Below, piece after piece: positions 15,352 to 22,685 of a stretch of DNA of 64,000 nucleotides (positions are counted from its first letter, which is position 1; each line of letters begins with the position of its first letter). This DNA comes from Acidobacteriota bacterium (GTDB taxonomy: Bacteria; Acidobacteriota; Terriglobia; Acidiferrales; UBA7541). The notes beneath the pieces are model-generated. The model was not told where the DNA came from. It saw only the letters and a program-made list of their open reading frames with translations, and ran no database searches. The position numbers and the translations under genes were made by a program. Location of the stretch: assembly GCA_016201285.1 (NCBI GenBank), contig JACQDE010000050.1, forward strand, positions 1 to 64,000, in the 5' to 3' direction.

Positions 15352-17556
15352 TTAGGCAGCGCCTCCTTCTTGTTCCGAGCGCAGCGAGGAATCATTCAGA
15401 GCCGAGCGAGGAACCTTTTCCAGCGCGGCCAGCACTTTGTCCGGCGTGAGGGGGATGGTCGGCACGCGCGCGCCGATGGCGTTGGCCACGGCGTTGGATA
15501 TCGCCGCGCCCGGTGAAATCACCGGCGGTTCGCCGAGTCCGATCACGCCGCGCTCGTCATATCCCGGCCCGGTCATGAAGTGCACCACCATGTTTCCGAC
15601 GTCGCCGATTCCGGCCAGCTTGTAGAACTCCATGTCCGGGTTCAGGCACCGGCCGGTGGTTTCGTCCATCAACTTTTCTTCATAGAGCGCATAGCCCACG
15701 CCCATGATCATTGCGCCATAGATCTGGCTTTCCGCGGTCTTCGGGTTGATCACCAGGCCGCAGTCCTGCACCGCGACGAGCTTTTCAATTTTCACCACGC
15801 CCGTCTCGACATCCACGGCCACTTCCGCCATCTGGATGCCGCCCACGCCCGATGAGATCAGCTCGTCCGGCCCGCGCGGCGCGCGCTGCCCGCTGGCGGT
15901 GATGGCCGCCGTGCCCAGCTTGGCGCACGCCTGATGCCAGGCGATGGCTTTCGTCGGATCGCCGGCCACGCGGATGGTGCCGCAGGCCGCTTCCAGCTTG
16001 TCCGGCGTCACGCCCAGCGCCGGCGCCACTTTCGCCAGCAGTTCGTTAAGCGCGCGCGTCGTCGCGCGGCGCGTCGAAGCGCTCACGCCGCCCACCGTGG
16101 TCGAGCCGCCCGAAGCGCCCGAGGGCGGGAACTTGCTGTCGCCGATATTCACCTTCACGGCGCTCACCGGCAGCCCCAGTGTTTCCGCCGCCACCATGGC
16201 GATCACCGTGCGCGTTCCCGTCCCCAGGTCCTGGCTGCCCAGGAACACTTCGACCGAGCCGTCCGGACGGATCGTGCAGTTGCAGTTGCTCGAATGCCCG
16301 CCGCCGCCCCAGGTGTGGATGGAAAGCCCCAGGCCGCGCTTGATCGGCCCGGGCGTTTTGTCGCCGCGCGAGTGCCATTTCTTCTTCCACTCCATCAACT
16401 CCGCGCCCTTCACCAGTTCCTGCCGGTAGGTTTCCGCGCGCTCGGGGATGACGAAAGGCAGGTTCTTCAGGAAGAAATCCAGCGGGTCCATCGGAAGTTG
16501 CGCCGCCAGGTCCTCCAGCGCCGACATCGTGATCAGACACATCTGCGGATGATTCGGCGCACGCCAGGCCCGCGCCGGCCCCGTATTCGTTTCCACCCGC
16601 GTGTGACGCGACCTCCGGTTGGGAATCCGCGTAAACACGTATGGCAGGTTTGGGTTACCGGCCGGGCCAATGCCGCCCGTACCCCATGATTCCGACGACC
16701 ATGCCGTCAGTGTTCCGTCTTTCTTGGCGCCCACTCGGACCCTTGCATAGATCGAAGGACGCGCTCCCGCGGCCATCAACTCATGGTCGCGCTCGAGCAT
16801 CATCTTCACAGGCCGCCCGGCCTTCTTGGCAAGTTGCGCGCAGGCGACTCCCCAGGTGTCCGCGCCGAACTTCGAGCCGAAGCCGCCGCCCATTACGGGT
16901 GTCAGGATCTGCACGTTGCTCGCCGGCACTTCCACGCCGCCGGCTTTCAGTCCGTCCACCAGTTCGCCGCTGATGCCGCTGACGTTCTGCGTCGAGGCCC
17001 ACACGCGCAGCGTGTCGCCTTCCCACTCCGCCACCTGCCCGTGCGCTTCTAGGCAGCAGTGCGTGATCACAGGGCAGCCGTACGTGCCCTCCGAAGTCAC
17101 TTCCGCTTCTTTAAATCCCTGATCGGGATTGCCGGTCACCTGCTCGGCCAGCGCCGTCTGATGCTGACCGGCCTTCTCCGGCGGAGCGTCGGCGACGAAG
17201 TGCGGCAGCTTCTCAAACCGGATTTTCACGGCCCGCGCCGCGTCACGCGCCTGTTCTTCTGTCTCCGCCGCGAGGGCCAGAATCTCCTGCCCCTGCCAGA
17301 GCACTTCTTTGCCGGGCTCGATCATCAACTGCACGGCCTTCACGCCCGGCATCTTCTCCGCCGCGCTCGTATCAATGCTCACGATTTTCGCGTGCGCGTG
17401 CGGAGAAAACACCAGCTTGCCGTGGAGCATGCCCTTCCGGTTGACGTCATAGGTGTATTTCGCCCGCCCGGTGGACTTCACCGCTCCGTCGAGCCGCGTG
17501 ACGCGCTTGCCGATCAGACTGCGCTTGCCCGCTTCGGGCCATTTCTCGGAGGCCAT
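15352..17556 (-). CDS. Molybdopterin-binding subunit of a Pao/xanthine dehydrogenase-type hydroxylase
   Basis: A 734-residue large subunit that oxidises aldehydes or N-heterocycles at a molybdenum cofactor. The N-terminal a/b hammerhead (DVNRKGMLHGKLVFSPHAHA) precedes the Mo-binding domains. Those show GGGFGSKFGADTWGVACAQL, GSQDLGTGTRTVIAMVAAET and the C-terminal GVIGLGEPPVISPGAAISNA, whose Glu is the catalytic base of the family. The best start is ATG 17556, preceded by GGGAGGG and only 2 bp after the Fe-S subunit stop. The sequence style is closest to periplasmic PaoC/YagR. The substrate is not determinable from sequence. Confidence 0.9.
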   Translation of the reverse strand: MASEKWPEAGKRSLIGKRVTRLDGAVKSTGRAKYTYDVNRKGMLHGKLVFSPHAHAKIVSIDTSAAEKMPGVKAVQLMIEPGKEVLWQGQEILALAAETEEQARDAARAVKIRFEKLPHFVADAPPEKAGQHQTALAEQVTGNPDQGFKEAEVTSEGTYGCPVITHCCLEAHGQVAEWEGDTLRVWASTQNVSGISGELVDGLKAGGVEVPASNVQILTPVMGGGFGSKFGADTWGVACAQLAKKAGRPVKMMLERDHELMAAGARPSIYARVRVGAKKDGTLTAWSSESWGTGGIGPAGNPNLPYVFTRIPNRRSRHTRVETNTGPARAWRAPNHPQMCLITMSALEDLAAQLPMDPLDFFLKNLPFVIPERAETYRQELVKGAELMEWKKKWHSRGDKTPGPIKRGLGLSIHTWGGGGHSSNCNCTIRPDGSVEVFLGSQDLGTGTRTVIAMVAAETLGLPVSAVKVNIGDSKFPPSGASGGSTTVGGVSASTRRATTRALNELLAKVAPALGVTPDKLEAACGTIRVAGDPTKAIAWHQACAKLGTAAITASGQRAPRGPDELISSGVGGIQMAEVAVDVETGVVKIEKLVAVQDCGLVINPKTAESQIYGAMIMGVGYALYEEKLMDETTGRCLNPDMEFYKLAGIGDVGNMVVHFMTGPGYDERGVIGLGEPPVISPGAAISNAVANAIGARVPTIPLTPDKVLAALEKVPRSALNDSSLRSEQEGGAA

Positions 17557-17558
17557 CG

Positions 17559-18188
17559 CTATCGCCCTCCCTTCATGCGCGCCGCGGCGTCCAGTACAGC
17601 CGCCCGCACGCCGATGTACGTGCCGCACCGGCACAGGTTTCCGCCGAGCGCCTTTTTCGCCTGCGCTTCAGTCGGGTTCGGATTGCGGTCCAGATACGCC
17701 TTGCACGCCATCACGAAACCCGGCGTGCAGAACCCGCACTGTTGCGCGTCATTTTCCACGAACGCCGCAGAGATCGGGTGCAGCTCGCCTTCGGGCGCGA
17801 GCCCCTCGATGGTGAGGATCTCCCGCCCCTGCGCGTCAATCGCCAGCATCGAACAGGCGTACGCCGCTTTGCCGTCCACCAGCACGGTGCAGGTGCCGCA
17901 GGTGCCGCGGTCGCACACTTTTTTCGCGCCGGTCAGGTCCAGGCGGTCGCGCAGTGCATCGAGAAGCGTCACGCGCGGCTCCACGTTCAGATTGTGCGTC
18001 TCGCCGTTCACACGCAACGTGATGGGCACCTCTCCCGGCCCCGCCACTTTGTTTTTCGCCGTTGACTGCGCGTTCAACAACTCGGCCGCCGCTCCGCTCA
18101 CGACGCCTGCGGATACGGCCGCGCCGGTTGTCTTCAGAAAGGCGCGGCGCGAGAGTCCTTTCTGCGTGGGGAGTTTTCGCTTGGACAT
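17559..18188 (-). CDS. Tat-exported 2Fe-2S subunit of the molybdenum hydroxylase (PaoA/YagT-like)
   Basis: A 209-residue small subunit with a twin-arginine signal (SRRAFLKTTGAAVSAGVVSG), so the assembled enzyme is probably periplasmic. Two [2Fe-2S] sites are complete: CDRGTCGTCTVLVDGKAAYAC in the plant-type ferredoxin fold and CGFCTPGFVMAC with GGNLCRCGTY in the helical domain. It starts at ATG 18188 behind GGAGG. The gene order is Fe-S, Mo, FAD, whereas E. coli paoABC is Fe-S, FAD, Mo. The 272 bp upstream (18189-18460) hold no gene that I can support. Confidence 0.92.
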   Translation of the reverse strand: MSKRKLPTQKGLSRRAFLKTTGAAVSAGVVSGAAAELLNAQSTAKNKVAGPGEVPITLRVNGETHNLNVEPRVTLLDALRDRLDLTGAKKVCDRGTCGTCTVLVDGKAAYACSMLAIDAQGREILTIEGLAPEGELHPISAAFVENDAQQCGFCTPGFVMACKAYLDRNPNPTEAQAKKALGGNLCRCGTYIGVRAAVLDAAARMKGGR

Positions 18189-18460
18189 AGATTCCTCCGG
18201 GGTGACCTGTCGCCTGTGGCTGGTCCCGCAAATCTTACTCTGCCGGGACTCCTCCGGCACACAAAAAACCAAAATCCGGAGTGAACCCTACTGAAAAATC
18301 ACCCCGCTCAAGAACAGACGATACAACAGCGTACTGCGTTTCCGAAACCCTTGCACCCGTCCTGGGATCCGGCATTCCGGCCGGGTGTTGAATGCCATGC
18401 CGTGTACTCTTGCTCTCGCGGTCTGCGGTATGATTCCTTGACTGCATCAAACGAATCGCT

Positions 18461-19375
18461 ATGCTCGGCGCCGTACAACTTCTCGAGCCCCACGCGTCCC
18501 GCATCGAAACGCTCTTCCAGCGGGCGCAGGCGTCCGCTTCCGCGTACGGCGGCCCCGAGACTTCGGGGCGCGCCCAGTTCGCTCGCGCGCTCGAACGCAG
18601 CGTCGAGCACCGCTTTCGCGATGCCATTCCCACGCGTGAGGAAGTGGCTGCCTATCTCGATTCTCTCCACGTCGAGGACTTGGCACTCGCCGCGGCCTGC
18701 CAGGACGCTTCGGAACCCGCCTGGGAATATTTCGTCACCCGGTTCCGTCCGGAACTCTATTCGGCCGCGCGCGCCATCTGTCGCCACGATGAAGCATCCG
18801 CGCGCGAACTCGCGGACTCCCTCTTCGGCGAACTGTTCGGCGTCGGCCGCGGTCAGCAGGGAAGCGGCGAGCGCCGGTCGCTCTTTGACTATTTTCACGG
18901 CCGCAGCAAGCTTTCCACGTGGCTTCGCGCAATTCTCTCCCAGCGGTACGTGGATTCCATCCGCTCCGCGCGGCGGACGGAATCCCTCGATGATGAGCAA
19001 ACGGCACAGGAAATCACGGCAGTAGAAGCGCGGCGCGCTGCGCCCGAGAATGATCCCAACCGCGCCCGCTATCTCAGCCTGCTTCAGGTTGCACTGACGG
19101 CTGCTCTCGGAGCGCTCGCCCCGCGCGAGCGCTTGCGCTTGGCTTACTACTATGTCCAGGACCTCACGCTCGCGCAGATCGGGCGCCTGCTGGGCGAGCA
19201 CGAGGCCACCGTTTCGCGCCACCTCGACCGCACCCGCCGGGAGCTGCGCAAGCGGGTGGAGCGCGCCTTGGGCGCGGAAAAACGGCTCAGCGACGCCGAA
19301 ATTCGGCAGTGCTATGAATACGCCCTGGAAGAGTGGCCCTTTGATCTGACGCGCGCGATGTCCGAGCGCGATTAG
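18461..19375 (+). CDS. Sigma-70 family RNA polymerase sigma factor
   Basis: A 304-residue sigma-like protein. Region 2 is recognisable around residues 88-175 (WEYFVTRFRPELYSAARAIC, SLFDYFHGRSKLSTWLRAIL, QRYVDSIRS). Region 4 lies at about 212-262 (ALGALAPRERLRLAYYYVQD, LTLAQIGRLLGEHEATVSRH) with a clear helix-turn-helix. The N-terminal 85 residues are an extra domain not seen in ordinary ECF sigmas. The next gene downstream encodes a zinc-finger anti-sigma-like membrane protein, which fits a sigma/anti-sigma pair. The ATG at 18461 is the first in frame; I see no strong ribosome binding site. Confidence 0.8.
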   Translation: MLGAVQLLEPHASRIETLFQRAQASASAYGGPETSGRAQFARALERSVEHRFRDAIPTREEVAAYLDSLHVEDLALAAACQDASEPAWEYFVTRFRPELYSAARAICRHDEASARELADSLFGELFGVGRGQQGSGERRSLFDYFHGRSKLSTWLRAILSQRYVDSIRSARRTESLDDEQTAQEITAVEARRAAPENDPNRARYLSLLQVALTAALGALAPRERLRLAYYYVQDLTLAQIGRLLGEHEATVSRHLDRTRRELRKRVERALGAEKRLSDAEIRQCYEYALEEWPFDLTRAMSERD

Positions 19376-19382
19376 TTGTAGC

Positions 19383-19400
19383 GCCCGCATTCAGGCGGGC
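19383..19400. repeat. Palindromic REP-like element
   Basis: GCCCGC ATTCAG GCGGGC palindrome between the sigma factor and anti-sigma genes. It belongs to the GCCCGCC/GGCGGGC family also seen at 13287-13307 and 25387-25404. There is no T-run after it, so it is not a standard terminator. Confidence 0.6.
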
Positions 19401-19476
19401 ATGTAAGCAAGGGAATGCGCTCGTTGCGCGCGTGCAAGAAAGCGGCTTGCAGCCGTACTAAGTAAGGAGAACCGGA

Positions 19477-20910
19477 GTGGCGGACGAGCGCAATTCGGAG
19501 AAGGCGATGGCGGGAATGCTCAAGCGCAAGGGTGTGTGGCCTCCTGCTGCGGCTCGAGACGCGTGTCCCGACGCCGCGACGCTCGCCGCCTGCTTCGAGC
19601 GCGCACTCACGGCTCCCGAGGCGGCGCGTTGGGAATCGCATTTTTCCTCCTGCCTGCGCTGCCAGGAGCAACTTGCTGTGCTGGTGCGCTCCGAGCCCGC
19701 CGCCGCGTCCCGAAGCCTCGAGACCGCCACCGAAAAGCAGCCTTCATTCTTCCGGCTTTGGGATTGGCGCTGGATGGCTCCGGCGGGCGCGGTTGCTGCG
19801 GCACTTGTCTTCTGGGTGTTCTACGACACGACCCTGCGCGTGCCGTCCGGCAGTACGGAAAGCCGCGAATTGATGGTGAGGCGGGAAGCGACGAACCAGC
19901 CGCCAGCAACCGCCGGGCCGGAAAGGTCCGCTGATGCCTCCCCTGCAAAGAAGGATGCTCTGACAGGAGCAGTGCCCGCCGAAAAACCGTTTCCGGCGCC
20001 GGGGCAGGATGAAGGGCGCCGCACGTTGGACGAGTTACAGCGCAAGAAGTCCGCGCCGGCTGCGGAACGGGCGAGCGCCAGCCAGGCACTCAAGGACAAG
20101 AGCGTCGGACCGGCAGAGGCCGTTTCCGGTGCAGTTCCCTCCAGCGCACCGGCGAAACCGGCCGCGGAGCAAACCCGGGTCGCCGCAGCAAACGCCCCGG
20201 TCGCCCCTGCGCAACCATCGGCTTCTGCGGTCACCGCGACGGCCCAAGCAGAGACTTCGAAAACTCAGCTAAAAGTTGCCGAAGCGGACCGCGCACAAGC
20301 CGCGCCAGCAGAGAATGTCGCCACTTCGAATAGACCCGCCTCGGGCGGGGGCGTACAGGCCCTGCCAAAGCAAGAGCGCGGGGCTGTAACCGAAGAAAAA
20401 AAGGAACGCGCTACCCAGGCGCAGAACGAATTCCGCGTTGAAGCGCAGGCAACAGCTAGCGTCCAAGAAGGCGCGGCAGCAAAACAAGCGCCTGCGGATG
20501 AGCGGCATGCCGTTGGAGTGATGTCGAGATCCAGGGCGAAATCCGCTCGATTGGCGGGTGAGTTCATCGTCACCACTCCGAACTCGAAAGTGCTCTGGCG
20601 TTTCGGTTCCTCCGGACTGATCGAGCGCTCCCGCGACGCCGGCAAAACCTGGCAGAGACAAACCAGCCCCACGCAGGAGCCCTTCCTTGCTGGTTCGGCG
20701 CCCTCCGAAAATGTCTGCTGGGCGGGCGGCAGCAACGGCGTCCTGCTTCGCACCATAGACGGCGGCGAAAACTGGGAGCGCATTTCATCCCCCACGCAGG
20801 GAGACATCATCGCCGTCAGAGCGCGCGATCAGTTCAACGTCACCGTCGTCGCCGCCGATGGCCGCGCCTACGAAACGCGCAACGCCGGCACGCTTTGGCG
20901 CGCTCCTTGA
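19477..20910 (+). CDS. Membrane anti-sigma-like protein with zinc finger and YCF48/BNR-type sensor domain
   Basis: A 477-residue protein with a GTG start behind AAGGAG. The N-terminus has a ZAS-type zinc motif His55-x3-Cys59-x2-Cys62 (HFSSCLRC). A single transmembrane helix follows at about 98-116. A long Ala/Pro/Lys-rich, low-complexity extracytoplasmic linker spans about 125-345. A C-terminal beta-propeller-like region (about 350-477) carries repeats DAGKTWQR, GGENWERIS and AGTLWRAP, typical of YCF48/BNR photosynthesis-stability-like repeats. It lies 100 bp after the sigma factor and would sequester it at the membrane, sensing something outside; that role is inferred. Confidence 0.75.
   Translation: MADERNSEKAMAGMLKRKGVWPPAAARDACPDAATLAACFERALTAPEAARWESHFSSCLRCQEQLAVLVRSEPAAASRSLETATEKQPSFFRLWDWRWMAPAGAVAAALVFWVFYDTTLRVPSGSTESRELMVRREATNQPPATAGPERSADASPAKKDALTGAVPAEKPFPAPGQDEGRRTLDELQRKKSAPAAERASASQALKDKSVGPAEAVSGAVPSSAPAKPAAEQTRVAAANAPVAPAQPSASAVTATAQAETSKTQLKVAEADRAQAAPAENVATSNRPASGGGVQALPKQERGAVTEEKKERATQAQNEFRVEAQATASVQEGAAAKQAPADERHAVGVMSRSRAKSARLAGEFIVTTPNSKVLWRFGSSGLIERSRDAGKTWQRQTSPTQEPFLAGSAPSENVCWAGGSNGVLLRTIDGGENWERISSPTQGDIIAVRARDQFNVTVVAADGRAYETRNAGTLWRAP
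20330..20349. repeat. Short repeat ATAGACCCGCCTCGGGCGGG, copy 1 (inside coding sequence)
   Basis: A 20-nt palindromic repeat that is identical at 21084-21103 and 24944-24963. Here it is translated within the linker of the anti-sigma-like protein (NRPASGGG). The copy is in frame and does not break the gene. Confidence 0.75.
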
Positions 20911-21059
20911 GTCCATCCTAAACCTGGTTCTTCGAGATATCGATTTCCTGTGGGCGGTTCATCCGCGAGATCTCCTGAAGGCCCTCTCCGGCTTTGCCTG
21001 CAAGAAGTCTCGCCCTGTCCGTTCTAAGAGTGAAAGGCAAAGATTCAGGGAGGACAACA

Positions 21060-22580
21060 ATGCGTTTCGGTAAAGCACATCGGATAGACCCGCCTCGGGC
21101 GGGCAAATTGTTCTTGGCGGGATTGCTGGTTGCCGGTCTGGCGGCAGCCCCAATCTTCCTGGGGCGGCTCGTCATAGTCCCCGCTGCGGCGGCCTCGCCC
21201 ACGAAAGAAGACCAGCATCCGGGCAGCACGCTTGACGACCAGGTGGATCTGGGTGTCACGGTGTACAACTCCAACATTGCGCTGGTGCGCGACGTCCGCC
21301 AGGTGGCGCTGCCCGGCGGTATTTTCGATCTTCGCTTCATGGATATCGCCGCGACCGTGAATCCCGCCACTGTGCACTTCCGCTCGCTCACCGAGCCCGG
21401 TCGCCTCGGTGTTCTGGAGCAGAATTACGAATACGATTTACTGGACCCGCAGCGCCTGCTGCAGAAATACGTGGGCCGCGAAGTGACGCTGGTGCGCTTG
21501 CGTCAGGAGAACGGCACCACGAAGGCCGAAGAGGTAAAAGCTCTGCTGCTGGCCTACAACAACGGCCCGGTCTGGAAAATCGGCAACGAGATCGTCACCG
21601 GCATGAACGCCGACCATATCCGCTTCCCCGAACTGCCGGACAATCTCTTCAGCCGTCCTACGCTCGTCTGGATGCTCGAGAACACCGGCGCTCGCCGCCA
21701 TCGCATCGAGGCGTCGTATCTCGCCGGCAACATGGCGTGGAATTCCGACTATGTGCTCACTGTCGGCCGTGATGACAAGGTGGCCGACCTCGACGGCTGG
21801 GTCACCCTGACGAACAACAGCGGCACGGCCTATCGGAACGCGAGGCTCCAGCTTGTCGCGGGAGATCTCCATCGAATCATGCAGCGCTACAACGTGGATG
21901 AGGTCGGGGCCGCGCGCATGGTTGCCAAAGAAGCGTCCGCCCCGCAGTTCGCCCAGGAATCTTTCTCCGAATATCACCTCTACAGTCTCGGCCGCCGCAC
22001 CTCCATCGCCGACAAGGAGACCAAGCAGATCAACCTGCTGTCCGGCACCGGCGTGCCCGTCGAGAAACTCTTCGTTGTTGAAGGCCAGCAGTTTTACTAC
22101 CACAACTACCAACATCCCGGCTCGCCTTTGAAAGATGCCGTCAAGGTTTACTTCAAGCTCAAGAACGACGAGAAGTCCGGCCTAGGCATGCCCATGCCCG
22201 CCGGCACCGTGCGTGTCTATCAGGCGGACTCCAAGGGCGGCGTGCAGTTCGTCGGCGAAGACCGCATCAACCACACGCCGAAGGACGAAATCCTCAGCCT
22301 CTACATCGGCAATGCCTTCGACGTCGTCTGCGAGCGGAAGCAGACCGATTGGAAGAAACTCAGCGACCGTCTCTACGAAATGGAGTTTGAAGTGACCCTG
22401 CGCAACCACAAGGAAGCGCCCATCACCGTCGAGGTGAACGAACCCATCGGCGGCGATTGGCAGATGATGGAGTCCACTTACAAGTGGACGAAGACCTCCG
22501 CCTGGGCGGCGCAGTTCCAGGTCCCTGTTGCCAAGGGCGGTACCTCAGTCCTGCGCTACCGTGTCCGCGTCCGTTGGTAA
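21060..22580 (+). CDS. Secreted DUF4139 domain protein
   Basis: A 506-residue protein with an N-terminal signal or anchor (about residues 14-42, LFLAGLLVAGLAAAPIFLGR). The remainder matches the DUF4139 layout: VTVYNSNIALVRDVRQVALP near the start, NYEYDLLDPQRLLQKYVGRE, and the C-terminal beta domain with FYYHNYQHPGSPLKDAVKVY and PITVEVNEPIGGDWQMMEST. The family's function is not established. The ATG at 21060 has GGGAGG 6 bp upstream. Residues HRIDPPRAGK near the N-terminus are encoded by a copy of a genomic palindromic repeat, so the first codons may be a recent extension. A terminator follows. Confidence 0.8.
   Translation: MRFGKAHRIDPPRAGKLFLAGLLVAGLAAAPIFLGRLVIVPAAAASPTKEDQHPGSTLDDQVDLGVTVYNSNIALVRDVRQVALPGGIFDLRFMDIAATVNPATVHFRSLTEPGRLGVLEQNYEYDLLDPQRLLQKYVGREVTLVRLRQENGTTKAEEVKALLLAYNNGPVWKIGNEIVTGMNADHIRFPELPDNLFSRPTLVWMLENTGARRHRIEASYLAGNMAWNSDYVLTVGRDDKVADLDGWVTLTNNSGTAYRNARLQLVAGDLHRIMQRYNVDEVGAARMVAKEASAPQFAQESFSEYHLYSLGRRTSIADKETKQINLLSGTGVPVEKLFVVEGQQFYYHNYQHPGSPLKDAVKVYFKLKNDEKSGLGMPMPAGTVRVYQADSKGGVQFVGEDRINHTPKDEILSLYIGNAFDVVCERKQTDWKKLSDRLYEMEFEVTLRNHKEAPITVEVNEPIGGDWQMMESTYKWTKTSAWAAQFQVPVAKGGTSVLRYRVRVRW
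21084..21103. repeat. Short repeat ATAGACCCGCCTCGGGCGGG, copy 2 (inside coding sequence)
   Basis: The identity with copy 3 extends six bases further upstream (CATCGG), giving 26 identical positions at 21078-21103 and 24938-24963. This copy encodes residues near the N-terminus of the DUF4139 protein. Confidence 0.8.
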
Positions 22581-22608
22581 TCGAGACAGCTTCGACGGTT
22601 CGAATGCA

Positions 22609-22635
22609 GGGGCGCGGCACGCCGTGCCCCTTTTT
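22609..22635 (+). terminator. Rho-independent terminator after the DUF4139 gene
   Basis: GGGGC ... GCCCC hairpin with an inner GGCAC/GTGCC option, followed by TTTTT, 29 bp after the stop codon. A second hairpin, GGCCCC GAGGCTTC GGGGCC at 22650-22669, sits before the convergent peptidase gene and may serve that strand. Confidence 0.75.
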
Positions 22636-22685
22636 CTTGGGAGGGAAACGGCCCCGAGGCTTCGGGGCCGCCGCGCTTTGTCTGA

